The notes beneath the pieces are model-generated. The model worked only from the letters and a program-made list of their open reading frames with translations. It was not told the origin of the DNA and did no database searches. Below, in pieces: positions 18,557 to 27,482 of a stretch of 64,000 nt of DNA. A program made the position numbers and the translations under genes. The stretch is taken from the NCBI RefSeq assembly GCF_900114655.1, contig NZ_FOTT01000011.1:22491-86490 (forward strand), in the 5' to 3' direction. Each line of letters opens with the position of its first letter. Positions within the stretch are counted from its first letter, which is position 1. The DNA comes from Candidatus Frackibacter sp. WG13 (GTDB lineage: Bacteria > Bacillota > Halanaerobiia > Halobacteroidales > Acetohalobiaceae).

Positions 18557-18588
18557 ATTTTGCATATCTTAAATTAAAATATGCAAAA
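18557..18588. repeat. Inverted repeat ATTTTGCATAT / ATATGCAAAAT
   Basis: Eleven-base arms separated by about ten bases lie just after the chemoreceptor terminator. There is no T-run, so it is not a good terminator. It could be a protein-binding dyad or part of the tetR promoter region. Confidence 0.4.
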
Positions 18589-18689
18589 TAAGATTAGGAA
18601 TAGAATTGAAGTTAGTTTTGTGATTTATATCATAGAAGTTTTAAGCTTATTAGATTATTATTAAGTTACAGTATTTTTTTAAACACCAG

Positions 18690-18709
18690 TGAATGAACAT
18701 TCATTCATT
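18690..18709. promoter_or_regulatory. Candidate TetR operator
   Basis: TGAATGAACATTCATTCATT is a near-palindrome of the type often found upstream of AcrR/TetR self-regulated genes. It lies 38 bases before the tetR GTG start and overlaps the likely promoter. Confidence 0.6.
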
Positions 18710-18746
18710 AATTTATTTATTCATAAATTAACTAGGAGGGATACTA

Positions 18747-19316
18747 GTGAACAAAAAAGAATTAATCCGACAAAGTGCAATTAAGATTATCGCAGATGAA
18801 GGTTACTACAATACAACAATTAAGATGATTGCTGATGAGGCTGGAATTGCTGTTGGTACTATCTATAATTATTTCAATAATAAGCAGGATATTTTAAACC
18901 ATATATTTGCAGTGGAACTTGATAAGAGGATTAAGATATTAACGAGGGTGAAAGAAGATGAGAGTTCATTAAAGGAAAAATTAAATACCTTTTTAGACCT
19001 CCATTTTAATAAGTTAGAAGCTAATCCAGATGTAGCTACAGTTTTAGTACAAGAAATGAGTCAGCCAAGAAAGTATGGATTAGAAGCGATTGATAACTTT
19101 ATGAATGAATTACCAGAGTTATTAGGAGAAATAATAGAAGTTGCTGTGGAAGTAGGGGAAATTAGAGAGGTTAATTCAGAATTAATCGCCAATGCTATTT
19201 TCCATACTATTCGTGGTATGGTAACTAAGACAAAGACTAGTGAATTAGATTATAATTTAAAAGATGTTAAGGAAGAGATAATTAATTTTATTTGGTTAGG
19301 ATTAAATTTAAAATAA
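18747..19316 (+). CDS. TetR/AcrR family regulator
   Basis: This 189-aa repressor has an N-terminal HTH (residues 1-50: IIADEGYYNTTIKMIADEAG, then GTIYNYFNNKQDIL) and an all-helical ligand-binding C-terminal domain. The start is GTG 18747 after AGGAGGG. The palindrome at 18690-18709 is the probable operator. Downstream on the same strand lie a cupin gene and, after a terminator-like hairpin, an RND pump, which the regulator probably controls. The inducer is unknown. Confidence 0.9.
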   Translation: MNKKELIRQSAIKIIADEGYYNTTIKMIADEAGIAVGTIYNYFNNKQDILNHIFAVELDKRIKILTRVKEDESSLKEKLNTFLDLHFNKLEANPDVATVLVQEMSQPRKYGLEAIDNFMNELPELLGEIIEVAVEVGEIREVNSELIANAIFHTIRGMVTKTKTSELDYNLKDVKEEIINFIWLGLNLK

Positions 19317-19348
19317 AGACCTATAAATTCTAAAGGAGGAGATTAATT

Positions 19349-19666
19349 ATGGAAATTATTAAGATGAATGAGATTGAAGGTAGAACTAATAAGAGGGGGG
19401 TTACGGCTAAAAAGATCTTGAAGCATGAGCATGCTCAAATAATGAACTTAGTTTTGAATCCTGGTGATGTAGTGCCTGAACATTCGGTTCCAGTTGATGT
19501 TTTCTTCTATATTGTAGAAGGTAAAGGAAGATTACAGATTGGAGATGAGGCTAAAGTAGTAGAGGCTAAGGATATTATTCCGTGTCCTGCTAATACAGAG
19601 ATGTCACTTAAGGCAGACCAAGATGAAGAGTTTGTAGTTTTAAATGTAAAGACACCTAGTCTGTAA
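19349..19666 (+). CDS. Small single-domain cupin protein
   Basis: This 105-aa protein is one cupin barrel. The metal-site pattern is partly kept (HEHAQIM early, PEHSVPVDVFFYIVEGKG centrally), with His and Glu at ligand-like positions. AAAGGAGGAG precedes the ATG. It is 32 bases after tetR, so it is likely co-transcribed. The function (small-molecule sensing or isomerisation) cannot be assigned. A hairpin follows the stop. Confidence 0.75.
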   Translation: MEIIKMNEIEGRTNKRGVTAKKILKHEHAQIMNLVLNPGDVVPEHSVPVDVFFYIVEGKGRLQIGDEAKVVEAKDIIPCPANTEMSLKADQDEEFVVLNVKTPSL

Positions 19667-19682
19667 ATAATATTTAATAATC

Positions 19683-19724
19683 TCCCCTTCTATATAATTT
19701 GAGCTGAATATAGAAGGGGAATTT
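19683..19724 (+). terminator. Hairpin after the cupin gene
   Basis: TCCCCTTCTATAT (19683-19695) pairs perfectly with ATATAGAAGGGGA (19708-19720) around a 12-base loop. The downstream tract is only moderately T-rich, so termination may be partial. The TolC tail remnant starts within ten bases of it. Confidence 0.7.
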
Positions 19725-19729
19725 ATTAT

Positions 19730-19810
19730 TTAGAGGCAAAATATGATTATCAAATAGCAATAGCTCAATTAAATAAAGCTATGGGAGTTAGGAATAGGAG
19801 GGGTCTATAA
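19730..19810 (+). pseudogene. C-terminal remnant of a TolC-family outer-membrane channel
   Basis: The frame from 19730 to the TAA at 19808-19810 reads LEAKYDYQIAIAQLNKAMGV and then a short basic tail. This is the characteristic last helix of TolC/outer-membrane efflux proteins. The stop overlaps the ATG of the RND adaptor gene by one base, as in an intact tolC-acrA-acrB operon. No start codon or body is present; the reading frame begins right at the cupin terminator. I read this as a deletion that removed nearly all of tolC. Confidence 0.7.
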
Positions 19811-21081
19811 TGAATTTTTCTAAACGAAATTCAGTAATATTTAGTTTGATTTTAATGTTAAGTTTAATGATAATATTGGCTGGTTGTAGCAAACAAGTAA
19901 AAAGAGTAAACCAGACTAAAGAAGAAGTGAAGAAATCACCAGTTAGTATTTTGACGGCTAAAAGAAAAGATTTTAAAGTTAAGTTACCAGTGACTGGAAC
20001 TATTGAAGGCATTAAAGAGATTAAGGTATTTGCAGAAAGTAATGGGAGATTAGTAAATTTAAGGATTGGAGAAGGAAGTCAGGTTAAAAAGGGTGAGATT
20101 ATTGGTTCTTTAGAAAAAGATAATTTAAAAGTTAACCTTAAACAAGCACGAGCAAATCTAGAGATGAATCAAGCAAATTTAGCTAAAATAAAAGCAGGAG
20201 CACGTCCTCAAGAAATAAAACAGGTCCAGGCAGTTCTTCATCAAGCACAAGCAAGTTATAATAAGTTGAAATTGGACTATGATAGAATTAAAAGCCTGTA
20301 TGAAAAAGGAACGACTACTAAAGCCCGTTTGGATGCGGTTAAGGCTAATTATGAAGTGGCAAAGGCTAAATTAGAATCTGCTAAAGAGAATTTATCTTTA
20401 ATTAAAGCTGGAGCTAGAAAAGAAGATATATTAGCTGCTAAAGCAAAGGTAAAACAGGCTAAAGCAAAACTAGAATCATCTAAATTACAATTAAATGATG
20501 CTAATATTACAGCATCTATTTCAGGAGTTATCACTGATCTTTTTGTTGAGGAAGGTGAAATAGTCAAGCCTAATGCATCTTTAGCTTATTTAGTGAAGAT
20601 GGGTCAGGTCTTATTAGAAGCTGATATAAGTACTAAAGATTTAGCAAAGGTGAAAAAAGGGCAGATGGTTGAAGTTAAAGTAGTTAGTTATCCTCAAAAT
20701 ATATTCAAAGGAGAAATTACTAGAATTGGAGATAAGGTTAATCAAAGAAGTAGAACTGTTCAAGTAAAGATTGAGATTGATAATTCTGGTCTTAAGCTGA
20801 AATCAGGTATGTTTGCTGAAGGAAAAATTATAATTGATACTTTTGAAGATGCCATTGTTCTATCTGAGAGAGTAGTAGAGCAAAGTGCTAATCAAGATAT
20901 TATTTATGTAATTAAAGATGGAAGAGTAATTAAAAGAAAAGTAACAGGAGAATTGATTACAATAAATAAATATTTAGTGAAGAGCGGTTTAACCCAAGGA
21001 GAAAGAGTTATAATGACTAATTTAAATGAACTACAGGATGGCAGCCAAGTATACGTCAGAAAGCAAGGAAGTGGTCAATAA
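19810..21081 (+). CDS. RND efflux membrane fusion lipoprotein (AcrA-like)
   Basis: This is the periplasmic adaptor of an RND pump. The signal peptide ends in the lipobox ILAGC (Cys near residue 26), so it is lipid-anchored. The order is: lipoyl half (LPVTGTIEGIKEIKVFAES), a long coiled-coil hairpin with two similar segments (AKIKAGARPQEIKQVQA and SLIKAGARKEDILAAKA), the second lipoyl half, a beta-barrel and a membrane-proximal domain. Length 423 aa. GGAGGGG precedes the ATG, and the stop overlaps the pump's start by one base, so the two are translationally coupled. Confidence 0.92.
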   Translation: MNFSKRNSVIFSLILMLSLMIILAGCSKQVKRVNQTKEEVKKSPVSILTAKRKDFKVKLPVTGTIEGIKEIKVFAESNGRLVNLRIGEGSQVKKGEIIGSLEKDNLKVNLKQARANLEMNQANLAKIKAGARPQEIKQVQAVLHQAQASYNKLKLDYDRIKSLYEKGTTTKARLDAVKANYEVAKAKLESAKENLSLIKAGARKEDILAAKAKVKQAKAKLESSKLQLNDANITASISGVITDLFVEEGEIVKPNASLAYLVKMGQVLLEADISTKDLAKVKKGQMVEVKVVSYPQNIFKGEITRIGDKVNQRSRTVQVKIEIDNSGLKLKSGMFAEGKIIIDTFEDAIVLSERVVEQSANQDIIYVIKDGRVIKRKVTGELITINKYLVKSGLTQGERVIMTNLNELQDGSQVYVRKQGSGQ

Positions 21082-24000
21082 TGAATTTACCTAAATTCTC
21101 TGTTGAAAAACCCTATACAGTAGTTGCTTCGGTTTTAATTATCTTATTATTAGGTGTCCTTGCTTTTAATACATTGCAGGTTAAATTATACCCAGAGCTT
21201 AATCCGACAGTAATTACAGTTATGACGGAATATTCAGGTGTGTCTGCTGTAGATGTTGATGAATTAATCAACGAACCTTTAGAAGATGAGTTAGGTACTG
21301 TTGAAGGAATAAAGAGTATCGAAGCTAAAGCACAGCAGGGGATTTCAATAGTTACCGCTGAATTTGGATATGAAAAAGATATTAACGTGGCAGCAGTAGA
21401 TATTCAGAATGTCATTAATCGGATCAGAAATCAACTACCTAAAGATATTGAAGAACCGAAGGTGTTAAAGGTTGATTCATCTAATAAACCGGTCTTAACG
21501 ATTTCGGTAAATGGATTAAATTCTTTAGTAAAGCTAAGGAGTTTGGTTGAAAATGAAATAAGACCACAATTTCAGGTAGTAGATGGAATTTCTGCGGTTA
21601 ATCTATTTGGAGGATTAGAAAGAGAAGTAATTATTACTGTAGATAAGAGTAAGTTAAAAGCCTATCAAATTCCAATTAATGCAATTACTCAAAGAATCAA
21701 GAATGAAAATGTAAATAAGCCAGCTGGAAAGATAACTATAAAAAAGAATGAATATCTAATTAGAGCTATCGGCGAGTATGAAAAGATAAAAGATTTAAAG
21801 AATATAGTTATTAGTAATTTTAATGGTCGATTAGTTAAATTAGGGGATGTTGCTAGAGTCAAAGATAGCCATGCAGAAAAGAGAAGTCAGTTTCGAGTAA
21901 ATGGCAAAGAGACAGTTGCTATTAATATTAAAAAGACTGATGAAGCAAATACTGTGGAAGTCGTTAAGAAGGCTAAAAGAGTATTATCAAATTTAAAGCA
22001 AGATTATCCTCAACTCACCTTTGAAATAGTAGATGATCAATCAGACTTAGTAAATATAGTGGTAAATAGTATGGTTAGTAGTTTAAGAAGTGGGATTATC
22101 TTAACGATTATTATTCTCTTCTTATATTTGACTAGTGTGAGAAGTACTTTGATTGTGGCTTTATCGATTCCAGCTACCTTTCTAGTTGCTTTAACGTTGA
22201 TTAAGCTTTCTGGCTTAACTCTAAATATGGTTACGATGTCAGGATTAATCTTAGCGACTGGAATGTTAGTCGATGATTCAATAGTGGTAACTGAAAGTAT
22301 AGTACGACATATTAAATTAGGAAAATCTCCTTATCGAGCAGCTGTTAAGGGTGCAAAGGAGATTATGTTAGCAAGTATGGCCGGAACTACTACTTCAATT
22401 ATCGTTTTATTACCACTAATCTTTGTTGGTGGTTTCGTTCAGCAGATGTTTAGACCTTTAGCATTGACATTAGTCTTTGCTTGGACGGCATCAGTTATTC
22501 TATCATTAACATTTATTCCGTTCTTAGCTTCGGTTATCTTAAAAAGAGATAACGGATTGAATAGATTAGAAAAATATATATCGTTCTTTAGTAAAGGTGT
22601 AGACTTTTTACGAGAGAAGTATATTCAAATATTGGAGTTTGGTTTAGGTAAGTGGTATATTGTAATTCCATTAATTCTAATGATCTTTGTCGGAACAATT
22701 AGAATGGTGCCACAAATTGGTGCTGAGAAGTTGCCTAAGATGGATTCCGGACAGATATATATTTCTATTGAAAGTGAGCCTGGTTCTTCTCTAAAAAAGA
22801 CTAGTAATATAGTTAAACAAGTAGAAGAAATTTTAGCTCAGGAAGAAGAAATAGTGACTTTTTCTAGTCAAATAGGCTTCGAGTCAGGAAGCCTTTCTAG
22901 TAACAAGACGGGAGCTATAGGTGTTCAACAAGCTAATATTTCGGTTATTCTCACTGATAGACATGACCGCCAAGAAAGTATTTGGCAAATAGAAGATAGA
23001 ATAAGGACTAAAATAGCAAAGATTCCTGGTATTAGGTCTGCAGTAGTGCGCGAAGTGGGAACTACTGTGCTTTCAACTACAGAAGCACCGGTTGTAGTCA
23101 GAATTTCTGGTGCTGATCTAAAAAAATTAGAGAAGATAGCTAATGAAATCAAAGATAAAATTTCTAATGTGCAAGGGCTATCCAATATAGCAACAACTTG
23201 GACTTTAAATAATCCAGAGTATCATCTTGACTTAGACCACCAACGCTTAGCAGATTTAAACTTAACGGCTAATGAAGTTGTTAAGCAAACAATGATTGGA
23301 CTAGAAGGTTTAGAAGTTTCAAAATTTAATTTACCATATAAAGATGATTTAGATATTAGAGTGAAGTATCAAGAAGAAGATCAGAATCAATTAACTGATT
23401 TAGATGAAGTTATGATTAAGTCTCCAAATGGACCAGTAATTCCTTTGAAGTCGCTAGTAGAGATAAAAAAGAGTAAAGAAGCTAATCTAATTACAAGAGA
23501 GGACTTTAAGAAAACTATTAAAATTTTAGCTTACAATCAAGGTCGACCATTAAGTAAGGTAGCTAATGAAGTGAAAGCTAGATTACAGAAGGCTAATCTT
23601 CCGGCTGGTTACGAAGCTAAACTTGTCGGTCAACAAGAGGATTTGAAGAAATCAATGAAGAGAATGGGAATTAGCTTTGTTTTAGCTATATTGCTAGTCT
23701 ATATAGTTTTAATCAGTCAATTTAAATCTTTTGGTCAGCCATTGATCATTATGTTAGCTATTCCGTTAGAGCTTATTGGAGTGGTAGGTGCTTTATTTAT
23801 TACCGGTAAGTATCTTTCACTACCGGCAATGATGGGAATTATTTTAGTAACTGGAATTGTAGTTAATAACTCAATTTTATTAATAGATAGAACTATTTCC
23901 AATAGAGAAGAAGGATTAGACCTTAAGGAGGCGATTATAGAAGCGGCTGCGACTCGATTTAGACCTATTTTAATGACAGTAACGTCTACTATTGGCGGAA

Positions 24001-24155
24001 TGTTACCTTTAGCCTTAGCTTTAGCTACAGGGTCAGAAAGATTTGCTCCTCTAGCTACTAGTGTAATAGGTGGTTTAATTGTTTCAACTTTCTTAACTCT
24101 AATTTTGATACCAGTAGTCTATAATTTAGCAGCAAAGATTAGAGATAATAGATAG
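21081..24155 (+). CDS. RND family multidrug efflux transporter (AcrB/MexB-like)
   Basis: This 1024-aa inner-membrane pump has the duplicated RND layout: TM1 near residue 10-28, a large periplasmic loop, a bundle of TM helices (about 335-540), a second loop and a final bundle (about 860-1015). The proton-relay acidic pair is present in GMLVDDSIVVTE of TM4. N-terminal FSVEKPYTVVA and PELNPTVITVMTEYSG match the HAE family, with most similarity to Firmicute and Thermotoga types. It acts with the adaptor upstream and needs a TolC channel, whose local gene is deleted. Substrates unknown. Confidence 0.93.
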   Translation: MNLPKFSVEKPYTVVASVLIILLLGVLAFNTLQVKLYPELNPTVITVMTEYSGVSAVDVDELINEPLEDELGTVEGIKSIEAKAQQGISIVTAEFGYEKDINVAAVDIQNVINRIRNQLPKDIEEPKVLKVDSSNKPVLTISVNGLNSLVKLRSLVENEIRPQFQVVDGISAVNLFGGLEREVIITVDKSKLKAYQIPINAITQRIKNENVNKPAGKITIKKNEYLIRAIGEYEKIKDLKNIVISNFNGRLVKLGDVARVKDSHAEKRSQFRVNGKETVAINIKKTDEANTVEVVKKAKRVLSNLKQDYPQLTFEIVDDQSDLVNIVVNSMVSSLRSGIILTIIILFLYLTSVRSTLIVALSIPATFLVALTLIKLSGLTLNMVTMSGLILATGMLVDDSIVVTESIVRHIKLGKSPYRAAVKGAKEIMLASMAGTTTSIIVLLPLIFVGGFVQQMFRPLALTLVFAWTASVILSLTFIPFLASVILKRDNGLNRLEKYISFFSKGVDFLREKYIQILEFGLGKWYIVIPLILMIFVGTIRMVPQIGAEKLPKMDSGQIYISIESEPGSSLKKTSNIVKQVEEILAQEEEIVTFSSQIGFESGSLSSNKTGAIGVQQANISVILTDRHDRQESIWQIEDRIRTKIAKIPGIRSAVVREVGTTVLSTTEAPVVVRISGADLKKLEKIANEIKDKISNVQGLSNIATTWTLNNPEYHLDLDHQRLADLNLTANEVVKQTMIGLEGLEVSKFNLPYKDDLDIRVKYQEEDQNQLTDLDEVMIKSPNGPVIPLKSLVEIKKSKEANLITREDFKKTIKILAYNQGRPLSKVANEVKARLQKANLPAGYEAKLVGQQEDLKKSMKRMGISFVLAILLVYIVLISQFKSFGQPLIIMLAIPLELIGVVGALFITGKYLSLPAMMGIILVTGIVVNNSILLIDRTISNREEGLDLKEAIIEAAATRFRPILMTVTSTIGGMLPLALALATGSERFAPLATSVIGGLIVSTFLTLILIPVVYNLAAKIRDNR

Positions 24156-24276
24156 AAGAATATTCGATAGTGACTAATTTTTAAATTAAATATCTATTAT
24201 AAATCATAACAAATTATAATAAATCTTCTCTTTTTGACAAAGAATAATAAATAATAAGATTAAAGGAGGAGATTTA

Positions 24277-26199
24277 ATGGCCGAAGAAATTCATTTTAGA
24301 GAAGTATTGGATGGCAGAGTTAGTATTCATGATTCTGTGCAGGAAATGTATGAAAAAAGATTAACTAAAGATGGGATGAGTAATACTTTTGATCGATTTG
24401 ATGCCCAAGATAGAATTAGGTGTAAGTTCTGTGTTGACGGGGTAAGTTGTCAGTTATGTACTAATGGACCATGTCGTATTTCAGAAAAAGCCGATGCTAA
24501 TCTAGGAACTTGTGGTATTGATCCTAATGCTATGGCTATGCGGGATATGCTACTTAGAAATGTTATGGGGACTAGTACCTATACTCATCATGCCTATAAT
24601 GCATTTAGAACTCTTAAAGCAACTGCTCAAGGAAAGACGCCGTTTGGAATCGTTGATGAAAAGAAATTACGAGATATTGCAGCGGCAGTAGGTATTGATA
24701 ATTCTGGTGCGAAAGAAGATGTTGCTATTCAATTAGCAGACACGATGATTGGACAGTTATATTCTGGATATGAAGATTCACCACTGATGGTTGACACTTT
24801 TGCGCCAAAGCATAGAAAAAAACTGTGGAAGGATACAGGTCTATATCCATCGGGGGTAGTACATGAGATTAAAGATTCTACAGCTAGTTGTTTAACTAAT
24901 GTTGATGGTTATCATGTATCTATGGCCAAGAAAGCCCTACGTCTTGGGATAGCAACTATTTATGGAGCACAACTTGGTTTAAATTTAGTACAAGATATGC
25001 TATTTGGAACACCTGCTCCTCATTCAATTCAAACAGATTTAGGAATTCTTGACCCTGATTATATTAATATTGTATTTAATGGACATGAACCGTGGACAGG
25101 AGTAGCTACTATTTATGCTGCGCGCGATGAGAAAGTGCAACAAAGAGCCAAGGACGCTGGAGCTAAGGGAATTAGAATTATCGGTTGTATTGAAACCGGT
25201 CAAGAATTGGCCCAAAGGTTTGGAATGGATGATGTCTTTGGCGGTCTAATCGGGAACTGGTTAGCGATTGAACCTGCTTTAGCTACTGGTGCAATTGATG
25301 TCTTTGCTATGGATGAAAACTGTTCACCACCGAACTTAAAACCTTATGAAGATAAGTATCAAGTTACTTTAGTTTCTGTTAGTGATTTGGTTAGAATTCC
25401 TGGAGTAGAAAGAAACTATAATTATATGCCTGAGAAGATTGGTGATACGGCACAAGAACTAATAAATATGGGAATTGAAAACTTTAAGCAACGAAATGAA
25501 AGAGGCATTGAGCCGTATGTACCAAAAAGAACTCAAGAAGCAATTGCTGGGTTTTCTACTGAATCTGTGTTAGAAGCTTTAGGTGGTAAACTAGATCCAT
25601 TAGTAGATGTAATTAAAGATGGAAATATTAAAGGAATTGTTGCTTTAGTTAACTGTACTACTCTTCAGAATGGTCCTCATGATTATATGACGGTTAAGTT
25701 AACCGAAGAATTAATTAAGAAGGATATTTTAGTAGTAACAGGTGGTTGTGGTTGTCATGGTCTTGAAGTAGCTGGACTAGCTAGTATGGAAGCTATTGAT
25801 CAAGCAGGAGATGGATTAAAAGCTGTCTGCGAGCAGTTACAGATTCCACCAGTATTACCTTTCGGGACCTGTACAGACACGGGAAGAATTTCAACAGTAG
25901 TTACTGCTATAGCTGATTTTTTAGACGTAGATACTTCTGATCTTCCAGTAGCGGTAACTGCACCACAATATTTAGAACAGAAAGCAACGATTGATGGTGT
26001 ATTTGCTTTAGCTTATGGACTTTATACTCACTTGTCTCCAACACCTCCGGTGACTGGTGGAGAAAAGTTAGTTAAACTTTTAACTGAAGATTTAGAAGGG
26101 ATTAGTGGTGGTAAAGTAGCGTTAGGCGAAGACCCAGCTGCAGTTGCTAATGATATAGAAGCTCATATTATAGAGAAAAGAGAAGGATTAGGGATTTAA
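24277..26199 (+). CDS. cooS: CooS, Ni-Fe carbon monoxide dehydrogenase catalytic subunit
   Basis: This monofunctional cytoplasmic CO dehydrogenase interconverts CO and CO2. Cysteines of the B and D clusters are present at the N-terminus (C49, C52, C58, C61, C66 in CKFCVDGVSCQLCTNGPC). C-cluster segments include VFNGHEPW, IGCIETGQE, ENCSPPN, VNCTTLQNG and TGGCGCHGL. Length 640 aa is normal. AAAGGAGGAG precedes the ATG. It stands alone: no cooF ferredoxin, cooC maturation factor, hydrogenase or acetyl-CoA synthase genes are adjacent. It could feed low-potential electrons or detoxify CO. A terminator follows directly. Confidence 0.96.
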   Translation: MAEEIHFREVLDGRVSIHDSVQEMYEKRLTKDGMSNTFDRFDAQDRIRCKFCVDGVSCQLCTNGPCRISEKADANLGTCGIDPNAMAMRDMLLRNVMGTSTYTHHAYNAFRTLKATAQGKTPFGIVDEKKLRDIAAAVGIDNSGAKEDVAIQLADTMIGQLYSGYEDSPLMVDTFAPKHRKKLWKDTGLYPSGVVHEIKDSTASCLTNVDGYHVSMAKKALRLGIATIYGAQLGLNLVQDMLFGTPAPHSIQTDLGILDPDYINIVFNGHEPWTGVATIYAARDEKVQQRAKDAGAKGIRIIGCIETGQELAQRFGMDDVFGGLIGNWLAIEPALATGAIDVFAMDENCSPPNLKPYEDKYQVTLVSVSDLVRIPGVERNYNYMPEKIGDTAQELINMGIENFKQRNERGIEPYVPKRTQEAIAGFSTESVLEALGGKLDPLVDVIKDGNIKGIVALVNCTTLQNGPHDYMTVKLTEELIKKDILVVTGGCGCHGLEVAGLASMEAIDQAGDGLKAVCEQLQIPPVLPFGTCTDTGRISTVVTAIADFLDVDTSDLPVAVTAPQYLEQKATIDGVFALAYGLYTHLSPTPPVTGGEKLVKLLTEDLEGISGGKVALGEDPAAVANDIEAHIIEKREGLGI

Positions 26200-26226
26200 T
26201 TAATTTAAAAAATTAAATTATAAAGG

Positions 26227-26256
26227 CTCCTCTGTAAGTTTGCAGGGGAGTTTTTT
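26227..26256 (+). terminator. Terminator after cooS
   Basis: CTCCTCTG (26227-26234) pairs with CAGGGGAG (26243-26250) with one wobble, followed by six T residues, 28 bases after the stop codon. Confidence 0.85.
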
Positions 26257-26472
26257 ATTTTTAAACATAAAGTTTTGTGAGATTTATCAAATAAGAAAGT
26301 GATTCTTTTAGCTGAAGTTGAGAGTAATAAATGAGATAATATACCTATAATAAAACTTTACACACTGAATAATATTATAGAGGAGTGAGCTATAACTATG
26401 GATATATTATCAAAAGATTCAATAAAGAGGTATTAAAATAAGGTTGAGTTTTGTTATTTAGGGGGGGTAAGG

Positions 26473-27005
26473 ATGAAAGTTAAGTTAAAAAAGCAAACAG
26501 AATCAAGGATAACAAAGACTAAATATTTTCTAATAGCAATTTCAATATTAGCGTTATTATTAACGACAGTTTCTTTCTATTTTTGGTTAAAAAATATTAA
26601 GAAGCAATATTATAAGCGGTTATAATGTATGACTTAGACCATTTTAAAGATGTAAATGATACATATGGTCATAACTGTGGTGATCTTGTTTTAAAGGAAG
26701 TTTCACAAACAGTCAAGGATGAAGTGAGACAAAACGATATAGTAGGTAGACTTGGTGGAGAAGAATTCTTATTAATCTTACCTAACACCGATGGTCAAAA
26801 TGCAATTAAGGTTGCAGAGAAATGTCGAAAAGCAATTGAAGAAATGAAGATTAATTATAAAGAAAATAAAATTAAAATAACAGCTAGTTTTGGTGTTACT
26901 GAGGTAAGTAATAGCATAGACACGACAGATGAATTGCTTAATATCGTTGATAAGAATATGTATGAAGCAAAGTCTAGTGGAAGGAATAAGGTTTACGGTT
27001 CTTAG
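26473..27005 (+). pseudogene. Diguanylate cyclase gene broken by internal deletion
   Basis: The first part (26473-26625) encodes 50 residues with one TM helix (YFLIAISILALLLTTVSFYF) and stops with TAA. The second frame resumes inside a GGDEF domain: AVI then MYDLDHFKDVNDTYGH, an intact GGEEF motif and an RQND I-site five residues before it, and runs to 27005. The sensor region and the first part of the GGDEF fold (DxLTGLxNR) are missing, and the frames differ, so a deletion joined the ends near 26614. A 126-aa product from ATG 26625 is possible but unlikely to fold. A tiny 12-codon ORF at 26398-26436 with a good ribosome-binding site precedes it. Confidence 0.8.
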
Positions 27006-27040
27006 TTTAAGCTGGTGCTAGTGAAGAATCAAATAAATTA

Positions 27041-27074
27041 TAAGCCGGATTCAATAATTATTGAATCCGGCTTA
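27041..27074. terminator. Bidirectional terminator, perfect palindrome
   Basis: TAAGCCGGATTCAATAA pairs with its exact complement across 34 bases, lying between the convergent cyclase remnant and the abrB-like gene. The GC-rich core and flanking AT make it a likely two-way terminator. Confidence 0.8.
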
Positions 27075-27097
27075 CTTAAATAAGTTATTAATTTTAG

Positions 27098-27355
27098 TTA
27101 AGCAGATTGTTCGATAACTTCTTTCATGTTATCTAAACATTCAGAGCAGATGGTCTTACCCTTGAATTCGATCGTTTCACCTGCGTTTCCACAGAAGACA
27201 CAAGCAGGTTCATATTTTTTGAAGATGATTTTATCATCATCCACGTATATTTCTAAAGGATCTTTAGTTTCAATATGTAAAGTTCTGCGGAGCTCAACAG
27301 GAATTACTACTCTCCCTAAATCATCTACTTTTCTAACAATACCAGTTGATTTCAT
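27098..27355 (-). CDS. AbrB/SpoVT-family regulator with C-terminal zinc ribbon
   Basis: This 85-aa DNA-binding protein has an N-terminal SpoVT/AbrB swapped-hairpin domain (STGIVRKVDDLGRVVIPVEL) followed by a zinc ribbon with two CxxC pairs (CVFCGNAGE and CSECLDNM). AbrB-type proteins control transition-state and sporulation genes in Firmicutes. AAAGGAGG precedes the ATG. The promoter is near-consensus, and two perfect palindromes lie upstream of it. The family is sure; target genes are unknown. Confidence 0.92.
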   Translation of the reverse strand: MKSTGIVRKVDDLGRVVIPVELRRTLHIETKDPLEIYVDDDKIIFKKYEPACVFCGNAGETIEFKGKTICSECLDNMKEVIEQSA

Positions 27356-27402
27356 TATTTATTTCCTCCTTTGCTACATTATTCGACATAACTTCTACAT
27401 TT

Positions 27403-27431
27403 ATTATATAAAGATTAAAGTCTTTTGTCAA
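27403..27431 (-). promoter_or_regulatory. Strong sigma-A promoter of the abrB-like gene
   Basis: On the minus strand TTGACA (27431-27426), a 17-base spacer and TATAAT (27408-27403) match the vegetative consensus exactly. The transcription start would be near 27396, about 40 bases before the start codon. Confidence 0.8.
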
Positions 27432-27440
27432 GCAATTTAT

Positions 27441-27480
27441 TATTAAAATAGAATTATTTATAAATAATTCTATTTTAATA
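27441..27480. repeat. Perfect 40-base AT palindrome
   Basis: Positions 27441-27460 (TATTAAAATAGAATTATTTA) are followed by their exact reverse complement with no loop. It lies nine bases upstream of the abrB -35 box in the divergent region. It could be an AbrB-type or other dimer site, or a cruciform-forming element. Confidence 0.7.
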
Positions 27481-27482
27481 CC

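Noticed and set aside
27126..27446. A 106-codon plus-strand frame over the abrB-like gene
   Set aside because: It is the complement of a gene with clear SpoVT/AbrB and zinc-ribbon motifs and a consensus promoter.
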